From the NCBI GenBank assembly GCA_035295745.1, contig DATGIL010000083.1:1-64000 (forward strand): a DNA stretch of 64,000 bases, read 5' to 3'. The position numbers and the translations under genes are program-made. The stretch comes from JAIQFL01 sp035295745 (GTDB taxonomy: Bacteria; Acidobacteriota; Terriglobia; Bryobacterales; Bryobacteraceae). Below the pieces are notes generated by a model. That model saw nothing but the letters and a program-made list of their open reading frames with translations. It ran no database searches and was not told the origin of the DNA. Below are positions 32,845 to 40,420 of the stretch, piece after piece; the stretch's first letter is position 1; each line of letters starts with the position of its first letter.

Positions 32845-33450
32845 TTATGGATTCGCACCTGACGGATCCAAGCTCCGCCAGAGATACCAGCTCGCCACCG
32901 TGCAGTAAGGGCGCCACCGAGCCGCAATCGCTTCCATTTCAGCAGGCAGCGGCAGCTCGGCCAATCCGTAAGCTTTGCGAACCGCGGTGCGAATCCCCAA
33001 ATCGCCGGTGGGCAGCACATCGTGGCGCCTGAGGGCGAAGATCAGAAACATGTGGGCCGTCCAGACGCCGATTCCCTTCACCTGGGTCAGATGTTCGATC
33101 ACCTCGGCGTCCGTAAGCGATCCGAGTTCGTCGAACACCACCCGGCCGTCACGCGTGTGCCGGGCCAAGTCCCGGATGTAAGCGGTCTTCTGCGTGGAGA
33201 GTCCCAGAGTGCGCATCCGGGATGGGCGCAGCTTGAGGATGTTCTCCGGAGTTAACTTTCCGCCACAAGCCTTCAACACGCGGGCGAAGATGACGCTCGC
33301 CACCCGGCCGCTCAACTGCTGGTAGACGATTGATCTCACAAGTGTTTCGAAGTCCGGGTCGCGAAATGTGATCTGGTATTCGCCTACCCGGTCGATGATC
33401 TCGGATAAAATAGGGTCCGACTGTCTGAGGTGGAGAATGGCTTCCTTCAT
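32845..33450 (-). CDS. DNA-3-methyladenine glycosylase (AlkA/HhH-GPD type)
   Basis: A 201-aa HhH-GPD protein. The first helical domain contains TLVRSIVYQQLSGRVASVIF; the helix-hairpin-helix is LTQVKGIGVWTAHMF (121-135); the catalytic Asp150 sits in LPTGDLGIRTAV. It removes alkylated bases in base-excision repair. It lacks the N-terminal TBP-like domain of E. coli AlkA, as most short homologues do. It is divergent from the VWFA gene, 46 bp apart. Gene symbol is not assigned because several AlkA-type subfamilies exist. Confidence 0.9.
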   Translation of the reverse strand: MKEAILHLRQSDPILSEIIDRVGEYQITFRDPDFETLVRSIVYQQLSGRVASVIFARVLKACGGKLTPENILKLRPSRMRTLGLSTQKTAYIRDLARHTRDGRVVFDELGSLTDAEVIEHLTQVKGIGVWTAHMFLIFALRRHDVLPTGDLGIRTAVRKAYGLAELPLPAEMEAIAARWRPYCTVASWYLWRSLDPSGANP

Positions 33451-33496
33451 GTTGAAACAATCGCGCGGGGGGATACGTCACCCCTATTGTATCCGG

Positions 33497-34501
33497 ATGA
33501 GACCACTGCTTCTTTTTGCCATCAGTGCTGCGCTCCTGGCCCAGCCCTCCAAACAAACCAAGGCGCCTCCCAAGCCCGCTGAGGCCGTCGACCAGGATCA
33601 GCCGATCAAAGTGGACGTCGACGTGGTCAGCATTCTGGCTTCCGTCCGCGACAAGAAAGGAGCCCTGGTCCCCAACCTGGAGAAGAACGATTTCACTGTC
33701 CTGGAAGATGGTAAATCTCAAGAAATCAAGTACTTCACCCGAGAGACAGATCTCCCGCTGACGATTGGCCTGCTGGTGGACGTGAGCGGCAGCCAGCGCA
33801 ACCTGATCGACATCGAGCGCAACGCAGCGTCACAGTTTTTTGCGCAGGTGCTGCGTAAGAAGGACGAAGCTTTTCTGATCCAGTTTGGCGAAGAGTCGGA
33901 ATTGTTGCAGGATTACACCACTTCCCTCCGCCTGCTGAACGAAGGGTTGAATCAGTTGCGGGTCAGTTCCGGTGTGGGCGGATTGCATCCCGGGCCGGTG
34001 CCGACTGCCGGGGGACCGCGCGGGACGGTGCTTTATGACGCGATTTACCTGGCCGCCAACGAAAAGTTACGGACCGAGGTCGGGCGCAAGGTAATCGTGG
34101 TGATCACGGATGGAGTGGACCAGGGGAGCCGTCTTTCGATTAATCAGGCGATCGAAGCCGCCCAAAAGGCGGATGCGGTTATCTACAGCATCGACTACTC
34201 CGATCCCAGCGCATACGGCGGTTACGGAATGGTGTTCGGTGGGGGTGGGGGCGAAGGCTATCTCCGCAAGATGTCCGATGAGACCGGGGGCCATGTTTTC
34301 AGAGTGGACCGCAAACACCCCCTCGACGATGTGTTCAAGCAGCTGCAGGAAGAGATGCGCACCCAGTATGCCATCGGGTATACGCCAATCAACGACACCA
34401 AAGATGGCTCCTACCGCAAGCTCGACATCAAGACCAGCAACAAAGACCTGAAGGTGCAAGCACGCAAGGGCTATTACGCGGTCAAGCCCGAAAGTCGCTA
34501 A
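33497..34501 (+). CDS. VWFA-related secreted protein (acidobacterial type)
   Basis: A 334-aa protein with signal peptide (RPLLLFAISAALLAQ). The family's N-terminal barrel is present (VDVVSILASVRDKKGALVPN, LEKNDFTVLEDGK), then the A domain from about residue 86. The MIDAS motif is intact: LLVDVSGSQRN (Asp95, Ser97, Ser99), with the distal VVITDGVDQGS. The C-terminal DETGGHVFRV and QYAIGYTP are typical. These proteins are exported and may bind metal-dependent ligands. The start at 33497 is inside a longer open frame whose upstream part is antisense to the glycosylase gene. It ends four bases into the convergent rmlD gene. Confidence 0.92.
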   Translation: MRPLLLFAISAALLAQPSKQTKAPPKPAEAVDQDQPIKVDVDVVSILASVRDKKGALVPNLEKNDFTVLEDGKSQEIKYFTRETDLPLTIGLLVDVSGSQRNLIDIERNAASQFFAQVLRKKDEAFLIQFGEESELLQDYTTSLRLLNEGLNQLRVSSGVGGLHPGPVPTAGGPRGTVLYDAIYLAANEKLRTEVGRKVIVVITDGVDQGSRLSINQAIEAAQKADAVIYSIDYSDPSAYGGYGMVFGGGGGEGYLRKMSDETGGHVFRVDRKHPLDDVFKQLQEEMRTQYAIGYTPINDTKDGSYRKLDIKTSNKDLKVQARKGYYAVKPESR

Positions 34502-35382
34502 ACAGCTTCGCCCGCCGGCCGCTGGCGTTTCTGGAAGTATTGCTCCACCGCCTCTCGCAGGGGCGGCATGGGAGCCAGTCCGGCGCGCTCCATCTTGCCA
34601 TTGGAAAGTGCGGAATACTTGGGACGGCGCGCCGCGGTGCGGTACTCCCGCTCATTGGTGGCTTGTAACACGGGCTCCACGCCGGCAACCTGGAAGATGG
34701 TTTTTGCGAAGGTGAACCACGAGGTCGGCGTTCCTCCACCAATGTGAAAGACGCCGGAAAGACCCTTGTCGACCAGATCGATGGTTCGTGCGGCGAGAAG
34801 GGGAGCAAACGTGGGGGATGCGAAATGATCTTCTACCACGCGGATCGGGTTCCGGGAACCGGCCAGGCGCAGCATCAGTTCCACGAAATTGCCGCGAGCG
34901 GTAGTCAGTCCGCCGGGACCATAGACTCCCGAGGTCCGCACCACCAGCGCCCGGTCCAGGTAGGCTTGCGCGTAGAGCTCTCCAGCCAGTTTGGACACCG
35001 CATAAGCGCCTAGGGGATGGGTAGGATCTTCCTCGGTATAAGGCCGGTTGGAAAGGCCATCAAAGACATAGTCCGTGGAGAAGTGCACGAAGCGGGCGTC
35101 CACCTGGCGGCAGGCCAACGCCAGATTGCGGACTGCCAAGGCATTCACCAGGAACGCGGCCTGCGGCTCTTTTTCAGCGACATCCACCTGATTGTAGGCC
35201 GCGGAGTTGAGGACGATCTCGGCCTCGTACCGGGCCAGTGCCTGTTCCACGGCGGTGGCGTCGGTGATATCGACCTGGGTCCGATCCCAGCCAGTCACCA
35301 AGTACCCGCGAGCCTTCAATTCCCTGACCAGTTCTACGCCAAGCTGGCCCGCGGCCCCGAAAACCACCGCTTTTCTATCCAT
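34498..35382 (-). CDS. rfbD: dTDP-4-dehydrorhamnose reductase (RmlD/RfbD)
   Basis: A 294-aa short-chain-dehydrogenase-type protein. NAD(P) loop GAAGQLGVEL (residues 9-18), the RmlD signature FVHFSTDYVFDG, active-site YAVSKLAGE, and a late ATNEREYRTAARRPKYSALS substrate region. It reduces dTDP-4-keto-L-rhamnose to dTDP-L-rhamnose for surface polysaccharide. The rest of the rml pathway is not in this window, and RmlD-like proteins can also be other NDP-sugar reductases, so the substrate is a family-based inference. It overlaps the stop of the VWFA gene by four bases. Confidence 0.88.
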   Translation of the reverse strand: MDRKAVVFGAAGQLGVELVRELKARGYLVTGWDRTQVDITDATAVEQALARYEAEIVLNSAAYNQVDVAEKEPQAAFLVNALAVRNLALACRQVDARFVHFSTDYVFDGLSNRPYTEEDPTHPLGAYAVSKLAGELYAQAYLDRALVVRTSGVYGPGGLTTARGNFVELMLRLAGSRNPIRVVEDHFASPTFAPLLAARTIDLVDKGLSGVFHIGGGTPTSWFTFAKTIFQVAGVEPVLQATNEREYRTAARRPKYSALSNGKMERAGLAPMPPLREAVEQYFQKRQRPAGEAV

Positions 35383-35499
35383 AAGAACACACAGGATAGC
35401 GCATCCTTGTAACCGGAAACGGACTGCTCACGTTTTATTAGTCAGCAAGGGATGGTTGGTATGATACCGTCCTCGTCTCCCTAAGGTAGGAGGTGGCCG

Positions 35500-35631
35500 A
35501 TGAAACGAGTGATCCAACGTGACCTGATGCGCGGTCACCTAGCGAATCGTGCCGGACTGTTACTGCTCCTGAGCCTGTTGATGGTGCTCGCGTGGTCTGT
35601 GATTGACGGAGTGCGCCATCTCCGCTCCTGA
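35500..35631 (+). CDS. 43-aa single-helix membrane miniprotein
   Basis: A 43-codon frame from ATG to TGA with one hydrophobic helix (AGLLLLLSLLMVLAWSVI) flanked by basic residues, short enough to be a small membrane protein. A perfect AGGAGGT lies six bases before the ATG, one of the strongest ribosome-binding sites in the window. Its 3' half overlaps the 3' end of the convergent PilZ gene on the other strand by 72 bp. I do not recognise the family. The strong site argues for translation; the antisense overlap leaves some doubt. Confidence 0.55.
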   Translation: MKRVIQRDLMRGHLANRAGLLLLLSLLMVLAWSVIDGVRHLRS

Positions 35632-35946
35632 GGCGTCTTCGGGAATGAAATCCCGGAGCCGCTTGTGCAGCTCCAAAAGGCCGCACAGCATCTGGTCCAT
35701 CTGCACGCCGATCAGGTACGAAGTGCCGTCATGGTACCGGCAGTAAACCGCCTCTCCGAGCACCATAGCATCGTCCACCTCCAACTTGAGCGCACTCCCA
35801 GGGGGAACCGGACTCGGAACTTCTATCGCCAAGCCTCTTCCGGAGGCATTGCAGATTCTCGCGGAAAGCTGCCTCTCCTGCTCTCCCAGCACCGTCACGA
35901 TAACAGGTTGATCGGCTACAAAACGGGGCTCACGACGTTGGTCCAT
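35560..35946 (-). CDS. PilZ-domain protein
   Basis: A 128-aa protein. The c-di-GMP loop RREPRF (residues 4-9) is followed by a beta barrel containing CNASGRGLAIEVPSPVPPGS (NxSxxG present) and VLGEAVYCRYHDGTSYLIGV. The RxxxR/NxSxxG pair is near-complete, so c-di-GMP binding is plausible. The last 24 residues (EMAHSVNHRPREHHQQAQEQ) are disordered, and their DNA is antisense to the 43-aa gene. It lies 37 bp behind the HisKA-like gene on the same strand. Confidence 0.82.
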   Translation of the reverse strand: MDQRREPRFVADQPVIVTVLGEQERQLSARICNASGRGLAIEVPSPVPPGSALKLEVDDAMVLGEAVYCRYHDGTSYLIGVQMDQMLCGLLELHKRLRDFIPEDASGAEMAHSVNHRPREHHQQAQEQ

Positions 35947-35983
35947 ACCTGCTTATCGGCCGGAAATGGAGCAAACAATAGGA

Positions 35984-36499
35984 TCAAAAACCGGTTTCCA
36001 GAAGATCTTCAAGCGAGACAGCGACCGGCTGCGCGCCGTGCCGGACGCTGCAGTTGAGGAGACCGGATGTCATCCAGGCGCAGCGTTGGGCCGCGCTTCG
36101 CAAATCGAGCAGCAACGGACGGGCGGGGTGGCCAGCTTCCAGGGTCGAAATCGATGTCGTCACGCTGCTGAGGATGACCGTCAGCTCATCGTTCAGATCG
36201 TGCGCGGCAGCGGCGGCGACGGCCCAGACGCGGTCGGAATTCATAAGGCGTTCCACGCCCAAATAGTAACTGGCGGGGATTGCGGGACAGCCTGGCGGAA
36301 CTGCATAAGTATTTTCAATTCTATGAGTAAGAATACTTTGTATGGGCGTGACCGAAACACTCTGCCCTGCACCGGACAGCCTGTCCGCGGCTCCGGGCCG
36401 CAGAGTGACAGCTTGTCTGCCGAAGTCCATCGTCCAGTAGTTAACTCCTTGCCGGTCAAGCATCGCGAGTTGGACCTCGTCGTGCTTTCCCGAGACCAT
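35984..36499 (-). CDS. Small HisKA-dimerisation-like protein without kinase domain
   Basis: A 171-aa protein. The C-terminal 75 residues resemble a histidine-kinase phosphoacceptor hairpin: VAAAAAHDLNDELTVILSSV, with the H-box His in AAHDLND, then LDLRSAAQRCAWMTSGLL. No ATP-binding domain follows; the protein ends soon after (SLEDLLETGF). The N-terminal 90 residues are unrecognised. It could be a phosphotransfer or decoy protein. The ATG at 36499 shares its bases with the divergent receiver gene; a later ATG (36463) with GAGG upstream is an alternative start. The PilZ gene follows on the same strand. Confidence 0.6.
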   Translation of the reverse strand: MVSGKHDEVQLAMLDRQGVNYWTMDFGRQAVTLRPGAADRLSGAGQSVSVTPIQSILTHRIENTYAVPPGCPAIPASYYLGVERLMNSDRVWAVAAAAAHDLNDELTVILSSVTTSISTLEAGHPARPLLLDLRSAAQRCAWMTSGLLNCSVRHGAQPVAVSLEDLLETGF

Positions 36500-36992
36500 G
36501 CATGCACAGCCAGACCGGATTGTTTTCGTCACCGAACAACCTATCCGGATTGCAGGACTCCGCGAATTGCTGGGCCACGCCGGGTTGACTGCGGAACTTT
36601 CAGTCCTCACGCCGGACGCGCTGGCCTGGAACCCCCGGCCGGAAGAGTTCTGCCTGGTACTTCTGGATGGAGAATTCCGGCAGCCGTGGGAGACCATCGT
36701 CTGCGCCCGGCAACTGGCGCGCATGTCACGCTTTGTTTGGCTCCTGACGGAGATCACTCCGCAAGCGATTCACGCCGCGCTGGGAGCTGGTCTCCACGGA
36801 GTCCTGTCGACGTCGCTGCCTTTGAAGGAAACCTGCCAGGCTCTGGTATCGATCTGGCAGGGCGAGTGCCAGTTCCGCTACGGCAACGAGCACGCGCCTA
36901 AAATGCGGGCCGGATTGGCTGGTGAGGCCGGACTTCCGGTGTGGACTAAAGCTTTGCGGAATGCGGCGCTCACCGGGGAGCGGACATGGTAA
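36498..36992 (+). CDS. Receiver-like domain protein lacking an output domain
   Basis: A 164-aa protein. The first 120 residues follow the receiver fold: DRIVFVTEQPIRIAGLRELL, FCLVLLDGEFRQPW, RFVWLLTEITPQAIHAALGA and GLHGVLSTSLPLKETCQALV. The acidic pair is missing (VTEQP) and the Asp position is uncertain, so phosphorylation is doubtful; the alpha5 region resembles LuxR-type regulators. The C-terminal helix is short and no DNA-binding domain is present. The start codon overlaps that of the divergent gene (CATG). It ends in a 7-nt overlap with the next PilZ gene. Confidence 0.65.
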   Translation: MHAQPDRIVFVTEQPIRIAGLRELLGHAGLTAELSVLTPDALAWNPRPEEFCLVLLDGEFRQPWETIVCARQLARMSRFVWLLTEITPQAIHAALGAGLHGVLSTSLPLKETCQALVSIWQGECQFRYGNEHAPKMRAGLAGEAGLPVWTKALRNAALTGERTW

Positions 36993-37471
36993 TTCCGATC
37001 CGCGCCGCAGCACCGCGCCATTCCGCCGTGGGGCCGGATCCAGGCCCCACCGGATTACCGGTTCCGGATCGCCGCCAGGAACCGCGGTTTGCCACCGACG
37101 GCTCGTGTGGCACCGCCATGATCATGGGAAACCCCGACTCGCGTACTCTCTGCAAGATCGTGGACGTGTCTCGCGCCGGGATGCGCATCCGGGTCAACAC
37201 GCCCTTTCCAGTGGGTACGCAACTGCATGTTCAGTGGGGAGAGCAGTTCTTTGTCGGCGATTGCTGTCACCAATGCGAAAAGGGCGATGGGCATATCCTG
37301 GGTCTTAAACTGGTCGCTTCGAACTACACGGAACTGCCGGGCAAGACCAGTTTCGCCTTGGGCCGTTTGATGGCCTTCTGCCGCGCGAGCATGGGTCGAT
37401 CAATCGAGGAGTTTCGCTCGCGCAGCGCTCCGGTCAGTCCCATTCCTTTCCCCCGTGATTTCTCCTCCTGA
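36986..37471 (+). CDS. PilZ-domain protein
   Basis: A 161-aa protein. PilZ core about residues 28-125: DRRQEPRFATDG, then KIVDVSRAGMRIRVNTPFPV (DxSxxG intact) and QLHVQWGEQFFVGDCCHQCE. The c-di-GMP ligands RxxxR and DxSxxG are both present, so c-di-GMP binding is likely. Proline-rich N-terminus, Ser/Arg-rich C-terminus. GGGGAG lies about six bases upstream, inside the preceding gene. The ATG overlaps its stop, so translation is probably coupled. This and the neighbouring genes form a compact c-di-GMP/receiver cluster. Confidence 0.85.
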   Translation: MVIPIRAAAPRHSAVGPDPGPTGLPVPDRRQEPRFATDGSCGTAMIMGNPDSRTLCKIVDVSRAGMRIRVNTPFPVGTQLHVQWGEQFFVGDCCHQCEKGDGHILGLKLVASNYTELPGKTSFALGRLMAFCRASMGRSIEEFRSRSAPVSPIPFPRDFSS

Positions 37472-37527
37472 CCCGAACACATTTGTCGGCCGGCGTGTTC
37501 CAATGAAATGGAGAGAGTCCAGCCGAA

Positions 37528-38769
37528 ATGAACGAATTCCCCCCGGGATTTTTATGGGGCGCAGCTACGGCTGCGCATCAGGTAGAAGGAAACAACATCA
37601 ATAGCGATCTGTGGGTGCTCGAGCATACCGATCCCACATTGTTTGTCGAGCCCTCCCTCGACGCCTGCGATCATTACCATCGATTCGCCGACGATATCCG
37701 GCTCTTGGCTTCGTTAGGGCTGAACACCTATCGTTTTTCGATCGAATGGGCGCGCATCGAACCGGAGGCCAATCACTTTTCCCGCACTGCGCTGGAGCAC
37801 TACCGCCGCATGTTGGCAGCCTGTCACGAGAACAACGTCACGCCGATGGTGACTTTTTATCATTTCAGCTCGCCCCGCTGGTTTGCGGCGAATGGAGGAT
37901 GGGAGCGGTCCGTGGCGGCTGACTTTTTTGTCCGCTACTGTGAGCGCGCCGCCAGGCACCTGGGCGATCTGATCTCATTCGCGAGCACCTTCAACGAGCC
38001 CAATCTGCCGATGCTGCTGCGCTGGATCAAGAACATCGATATTCCCTTCACCACGGTGATGCGGATGCGCAGCCGGGCGGCCAAGGCGGTCGGCTCCGAT
38101 CGTTTCGGCTGCTTCTTTCTGGGCGACGGACCGAAACTGCAGAGCATCATGATCGCGGCGCACCATCGCGCGCTGGAAGCGCTGAAGTCGGGGCCGGGGA
38201 GCTATCCGGTCGGCGTGAATATCGCGATTCAGGACGAGCAGGCGGTGGGTCCGAAGAGCAGCCGCGACAAGAAGTGCGCCGAGGTGTACGATTCCTGGCT
38301 GGCCGCCGCAGCCGGCAGCGATTTCCTGGGAGTGCAGAGTTACACGCGCTGCCGTGTCGGCCAGAAGGGCGACCTGGGACCGGAGCCCGGCGTGGAACTC
38401 ACGCAAATGGGCTACGAATTCTGGCCGCAGGCACTCGAGCCATGCATTCGCTACGCCAGCCAGCGGGCCAACGTTCCGATTTACGTCACCGAGAATGGCG
38501 TCAGCACGGAGGACGATTCCAAACGCATCGAGTACACCAGGCAGGCGCTCGCGAGTCTGCTGCGCTGTTTGGCGGATGGCATCGACGTGCGCGGTTACAT
38601 CCACTGGTCGCTGCTTGATAACTTCGAGTGGATCATGGGGTACCGTCCCAAGTTCGGGCTGGTAGCGGTAGATCGGAAGACACAGGAGCGGACCGTCAAG
38701 CCGAGCGCGCACTACCTCGGTGAGATAGCGCGAGGCAATTGCCTGCCTGACTTGGCGAGCGCGCTCTAG
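37528..38769 (+). CDS. GH1 beta-glucosidase family protein
   Basis: A 413-aa protein, within the 400-480 range of GH1. The N-terminal FLWGAATAAHQVEGNN is typical. The acid/base Glu157 is in STFNEPN, the nucleophile Glu322 in YVTENGVS, and the late WSLLDNFEWIMGYRPKFGL closes the barrel. It cleaves beta-linked glucose or related sugars; substrate preference is not shown. No signal peptide, so it is cytosolic. It stands alone, followed by a region of dispersed repeats. Confidence 0.93.
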   Translation: MNEFPPGFLWGAATAAHQVEGNNINSDLWVLEHTDPTLFVEPSLDACDHYHRFADDIRLLASLGLNTYRFSIEWARIEPEANHFSRTALEHYRRMLAACHENNVTPMVTFYHFSSPRWFAANGGWERSVAADFFVRYCERAARHLGDLISFASTFNEPNLPMLLRWIKNIDIPFTTVMRMRSRAAKAVGSDRFGCFFLGDGPKLQSIMIAAHHRALEALKSGPGSYPVGVNIAIQDEQAVGPKSSRDKKCAEVYDSWLAAAAGSDFLGVQSYTRCRVGQKGDLGPEPGVELTQMGYEFWPQALEPCIRYASQRANVPIYVTENGVSTEDDSKRIEYTRQALASLLRCLADGIDVRGYIHWSLLDNFEWIMGYRPKFGLVAVDRKTQERTVKPSAHYLGEIARGNCLPDLASAL

Positions 38770-38790
38770 CAAGTTGTTGCAAAGGCAGAA

Positions 38791-38818
38791 GAGCGCTTGC
38801 TTACGCGCGCGGCTCGCA
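38791..38818 (+). repeat. Element fragment (left end)
   Basis: GAGCGCTTGCTTACGCGCGC then GGCTCGCA matches the left terminus of the dispersed element. It lies just behind the GH1 gene and 50 bp before the expanded copy. Confidence 0.75.
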
Positions 38819-38865
38819 GCGCGAAAGGCGCCAGTGGATGCTTGCTGACGGGTATGGCTCGATCA

Positions 38866-39163
38866 ACGCTTGCTTACGCGCGCGGCTCGCAAGCGCGAGT
38901 CGCAAGCGCGAAATGCAAGCGCGAAATGCAAGCGCGAAATGCAAGCGCGAAACGCAAGCGCGAAACGCAAGCGCGAAACGCAAGCGCGAAATGCAAGCGC
39001 GAAATGCAAGCGCGAAATGCAAGCGCGACGCGCAAGGGCGAAACGCAAGCGCGAAACGCAAGCGCGAAACGCAAAGGGCGAAACGCAAAGGGCGAAAACG
39101 TGCCAATGAACGCTCCCATTCGGGTGTGTTCGCTACGAGCCGCGACCGTAAGGGAGCGTAACT
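38866..39163 (+). repeat. Dispersed element, copy 4, expanded by a tandem array
   Basis: The left end (ACGCTTGCTTACGCGCGCGG) and right end (CGCTACGAGCCGCGACCGTA then AGGGAGCG) of the element are both present, but the centre is replaced by a 13-bp tandem array and a short unique stretch. Total length is about 300 bp against 80-95 bp for other copies. Confidence 0.75.
38889..39098 (+). repeat. About sixteen tandem 13-bp units, consensus GCAAGCGCGAAAY
   Basis: Units are GCAAGCGCGAAAT or GCAAGCGCGAAAC with a few variants (GCAAGCGCGACGC, GCAAGGGCGAAAC). The last two are 14 bp (GCAAAGGGCGAAAC type). Because 13 is not a multiple of three, all frames stay open and give 13-residue Lys/Arg-rich repeats, which are not believed to be genes. 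The unit begins with GCAAGCGC from the element's own centre, so it probably grew by slippage inside the element. Confidence 0.9.
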
Positions 39164-39187
39164 GGCCGGAACTTCTCTCGCACACGT

Positions 39188-40354
39188 TCAGCTTGCCAAC
39201 TGGCGCTGGCTTCTCAGCGGGGCGCCCGCGAGGATGCCCTCCAGGAGGTCTGGAATCTCGAAGACCGCGGAGTTGCGCATCTCGGTCGCCCTTTGGCGCA
39301 TGCGGTCATAGTTCTCCGGCACCAGCAAGCTGCGGACCGCGTCGGCAATACCAGTGGAGAAGTTCCTTACGACCAATCCGACTCCCTGCTCCTTCACCCA
39401 AGAGGCGTTGTAGCGCTCGTGAGCCATAGTCCACGCGTTGCTCTGCACAATTACAGGCAGACGTTTGGCTAGAGCCTCGCTGATGCTGCCGGGCCCCGGT
39501 TTGCCGATGAAAAAGTCCGCGAGCTCCATGTAGTAAGGGATCTCACGTGTGAAGCCTTCCACGTACATCGGTATCTTGCATTCGAGGGAGCGGAGCTCGT
39601 CCGCGACGGCCGCGTTCTTGCCGCACAGCAAAATCAACTGCAGTGCCGGATCGGTGCGATTGAGTGCGCGCGCAATCCTTACCATTTCGGTGGAGCCTTC
39701 GCCTCCGAACAGGACCAGGCCAGTCGGCAGATCGGGGCGGAGCCCGAGGCGCGACCGCTCGGCGGCACGGTCGAGTTCGAAGCGCTCATAAAACTTCGGG
39801 TTCAGGATCATTCCGGAAGTTCGCAAAACGTGGTCCGGCTGGATGCCCAGAATCAGTGCTTGCGAAGCGGCGCGCTCCGAGCCGCAAATCACGTACTGGT
39901 CCTGCCGTTCGATCCAGAAATGTGGAGGATAGTCGGCGATGTCCGTGAGCAGGGTCACGAACGGAGTGCCCGGCCATACACGATCCAGCGCAGTTTTCAA
40001 TGCTCGATTGTAATGAGGAATTAACGAGACCACCAGATCGGGCTGATCGTGCGACCAATGCTCCTCGAGCACTTTGACCTGGGAGGAGTGTGACATCCGG
40101 ATCGCAAGATGCATCAGGGAGATCAGCGGCGCCGAGCCGAGCGTCCAGCCGCGGCGCAACATGATGTTGTAGACATCCTGAAACTGGATTCCCGTGGACT
40201 TCTGGATAAAGTCAATGGAATTCAGCAGATCCTGTATCGACAACATCTCCACGTTCCAGGGGCGGTGCTGCTGCCGGATCACTTCGCGTAAGGCGGTTGC
40301 CGCTGCGCGGTGGCCTCCGCCAGAGTCGATATAGATAAGAGCAATTTTCCGCAT
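39188..40354 (-). CDS. MGDG-synthase/diacylglycerol-glucosyltransferase-like GT28 enzyme
   Basis: A 388-aa glycosyltransferase. It starts IALIYIDSGGGHRAAATALR, the N-terminal loop of monogalactosyl-diacylglycerol synthase/YpfP proteins. The C-terminal half has VLFGGEGSTEMV, FIGKPGPGSISEALAKRLPV (the donor-binding motif) and QSNAWTMAHERYNASW. The family transfers galactose or glucose to diacylglycerol, making glycolipids at the membrane. The frame extends to an ATG at 40420 that abuts the upstream stop; the ATG at 40354 is chosen by homology. The preceding gene encodes an OlsF-like ornithine-lipid synthase, so the pair may make phosphorus-free membrane lipids. Confidence 0.85.
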   Translation of the reverse strand: MRKIALIYIDSGGGHRAAATALREVIRQQHRPWNVEMLSIQDLLNSIDFIQKSTGIQFQDVYNIMLRRGWTLGSAPLISLMHLAIRMSHSSQVKVLEEHWSHDQPDLVVSLIPHYNRALKTALDRVWPGTPFVTLLTDIADYPPHFWIERQDQYVICGSERAASQALILGIQPDHVLRTSGMILNPKFYERFELDRAAERSRLGLRPDLPTGLVLFGGEGSTEMVRIARALNRTDPALQLILLCGKNAAVADELRSLECKIPMYVEGFTREIPYYMELADFFIGKPGPGSISEALAKRLPVIVQSNAWTMAHERYNASWVKEQGVGLVVRNFSTGIADAVRSLLVPENYDRMRQRATEMRNSAVFEIPDLLEGILAGAPLRSQRQLAS

Positions 40355-40420
40355 CCCCTCAACTTTGAGATGTTCGGGGTAGCGACAAGTTACAAACTGG
40401 AGAAATTTGCGTGAATTCAT

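Noticed and set aside
38889..39098. CRISPR array
   Set aside because: Units are 13 bp and directly adjacent, without unique spacers of 30-40 bp; no cas genes.
38801..39185. Peptides with 13-residue Lys/Arg-rich repeats in all frames
   Set aside because: Produced by a 13-bp tandem array that never meets a stop; no ribosome-binding site or conservation.
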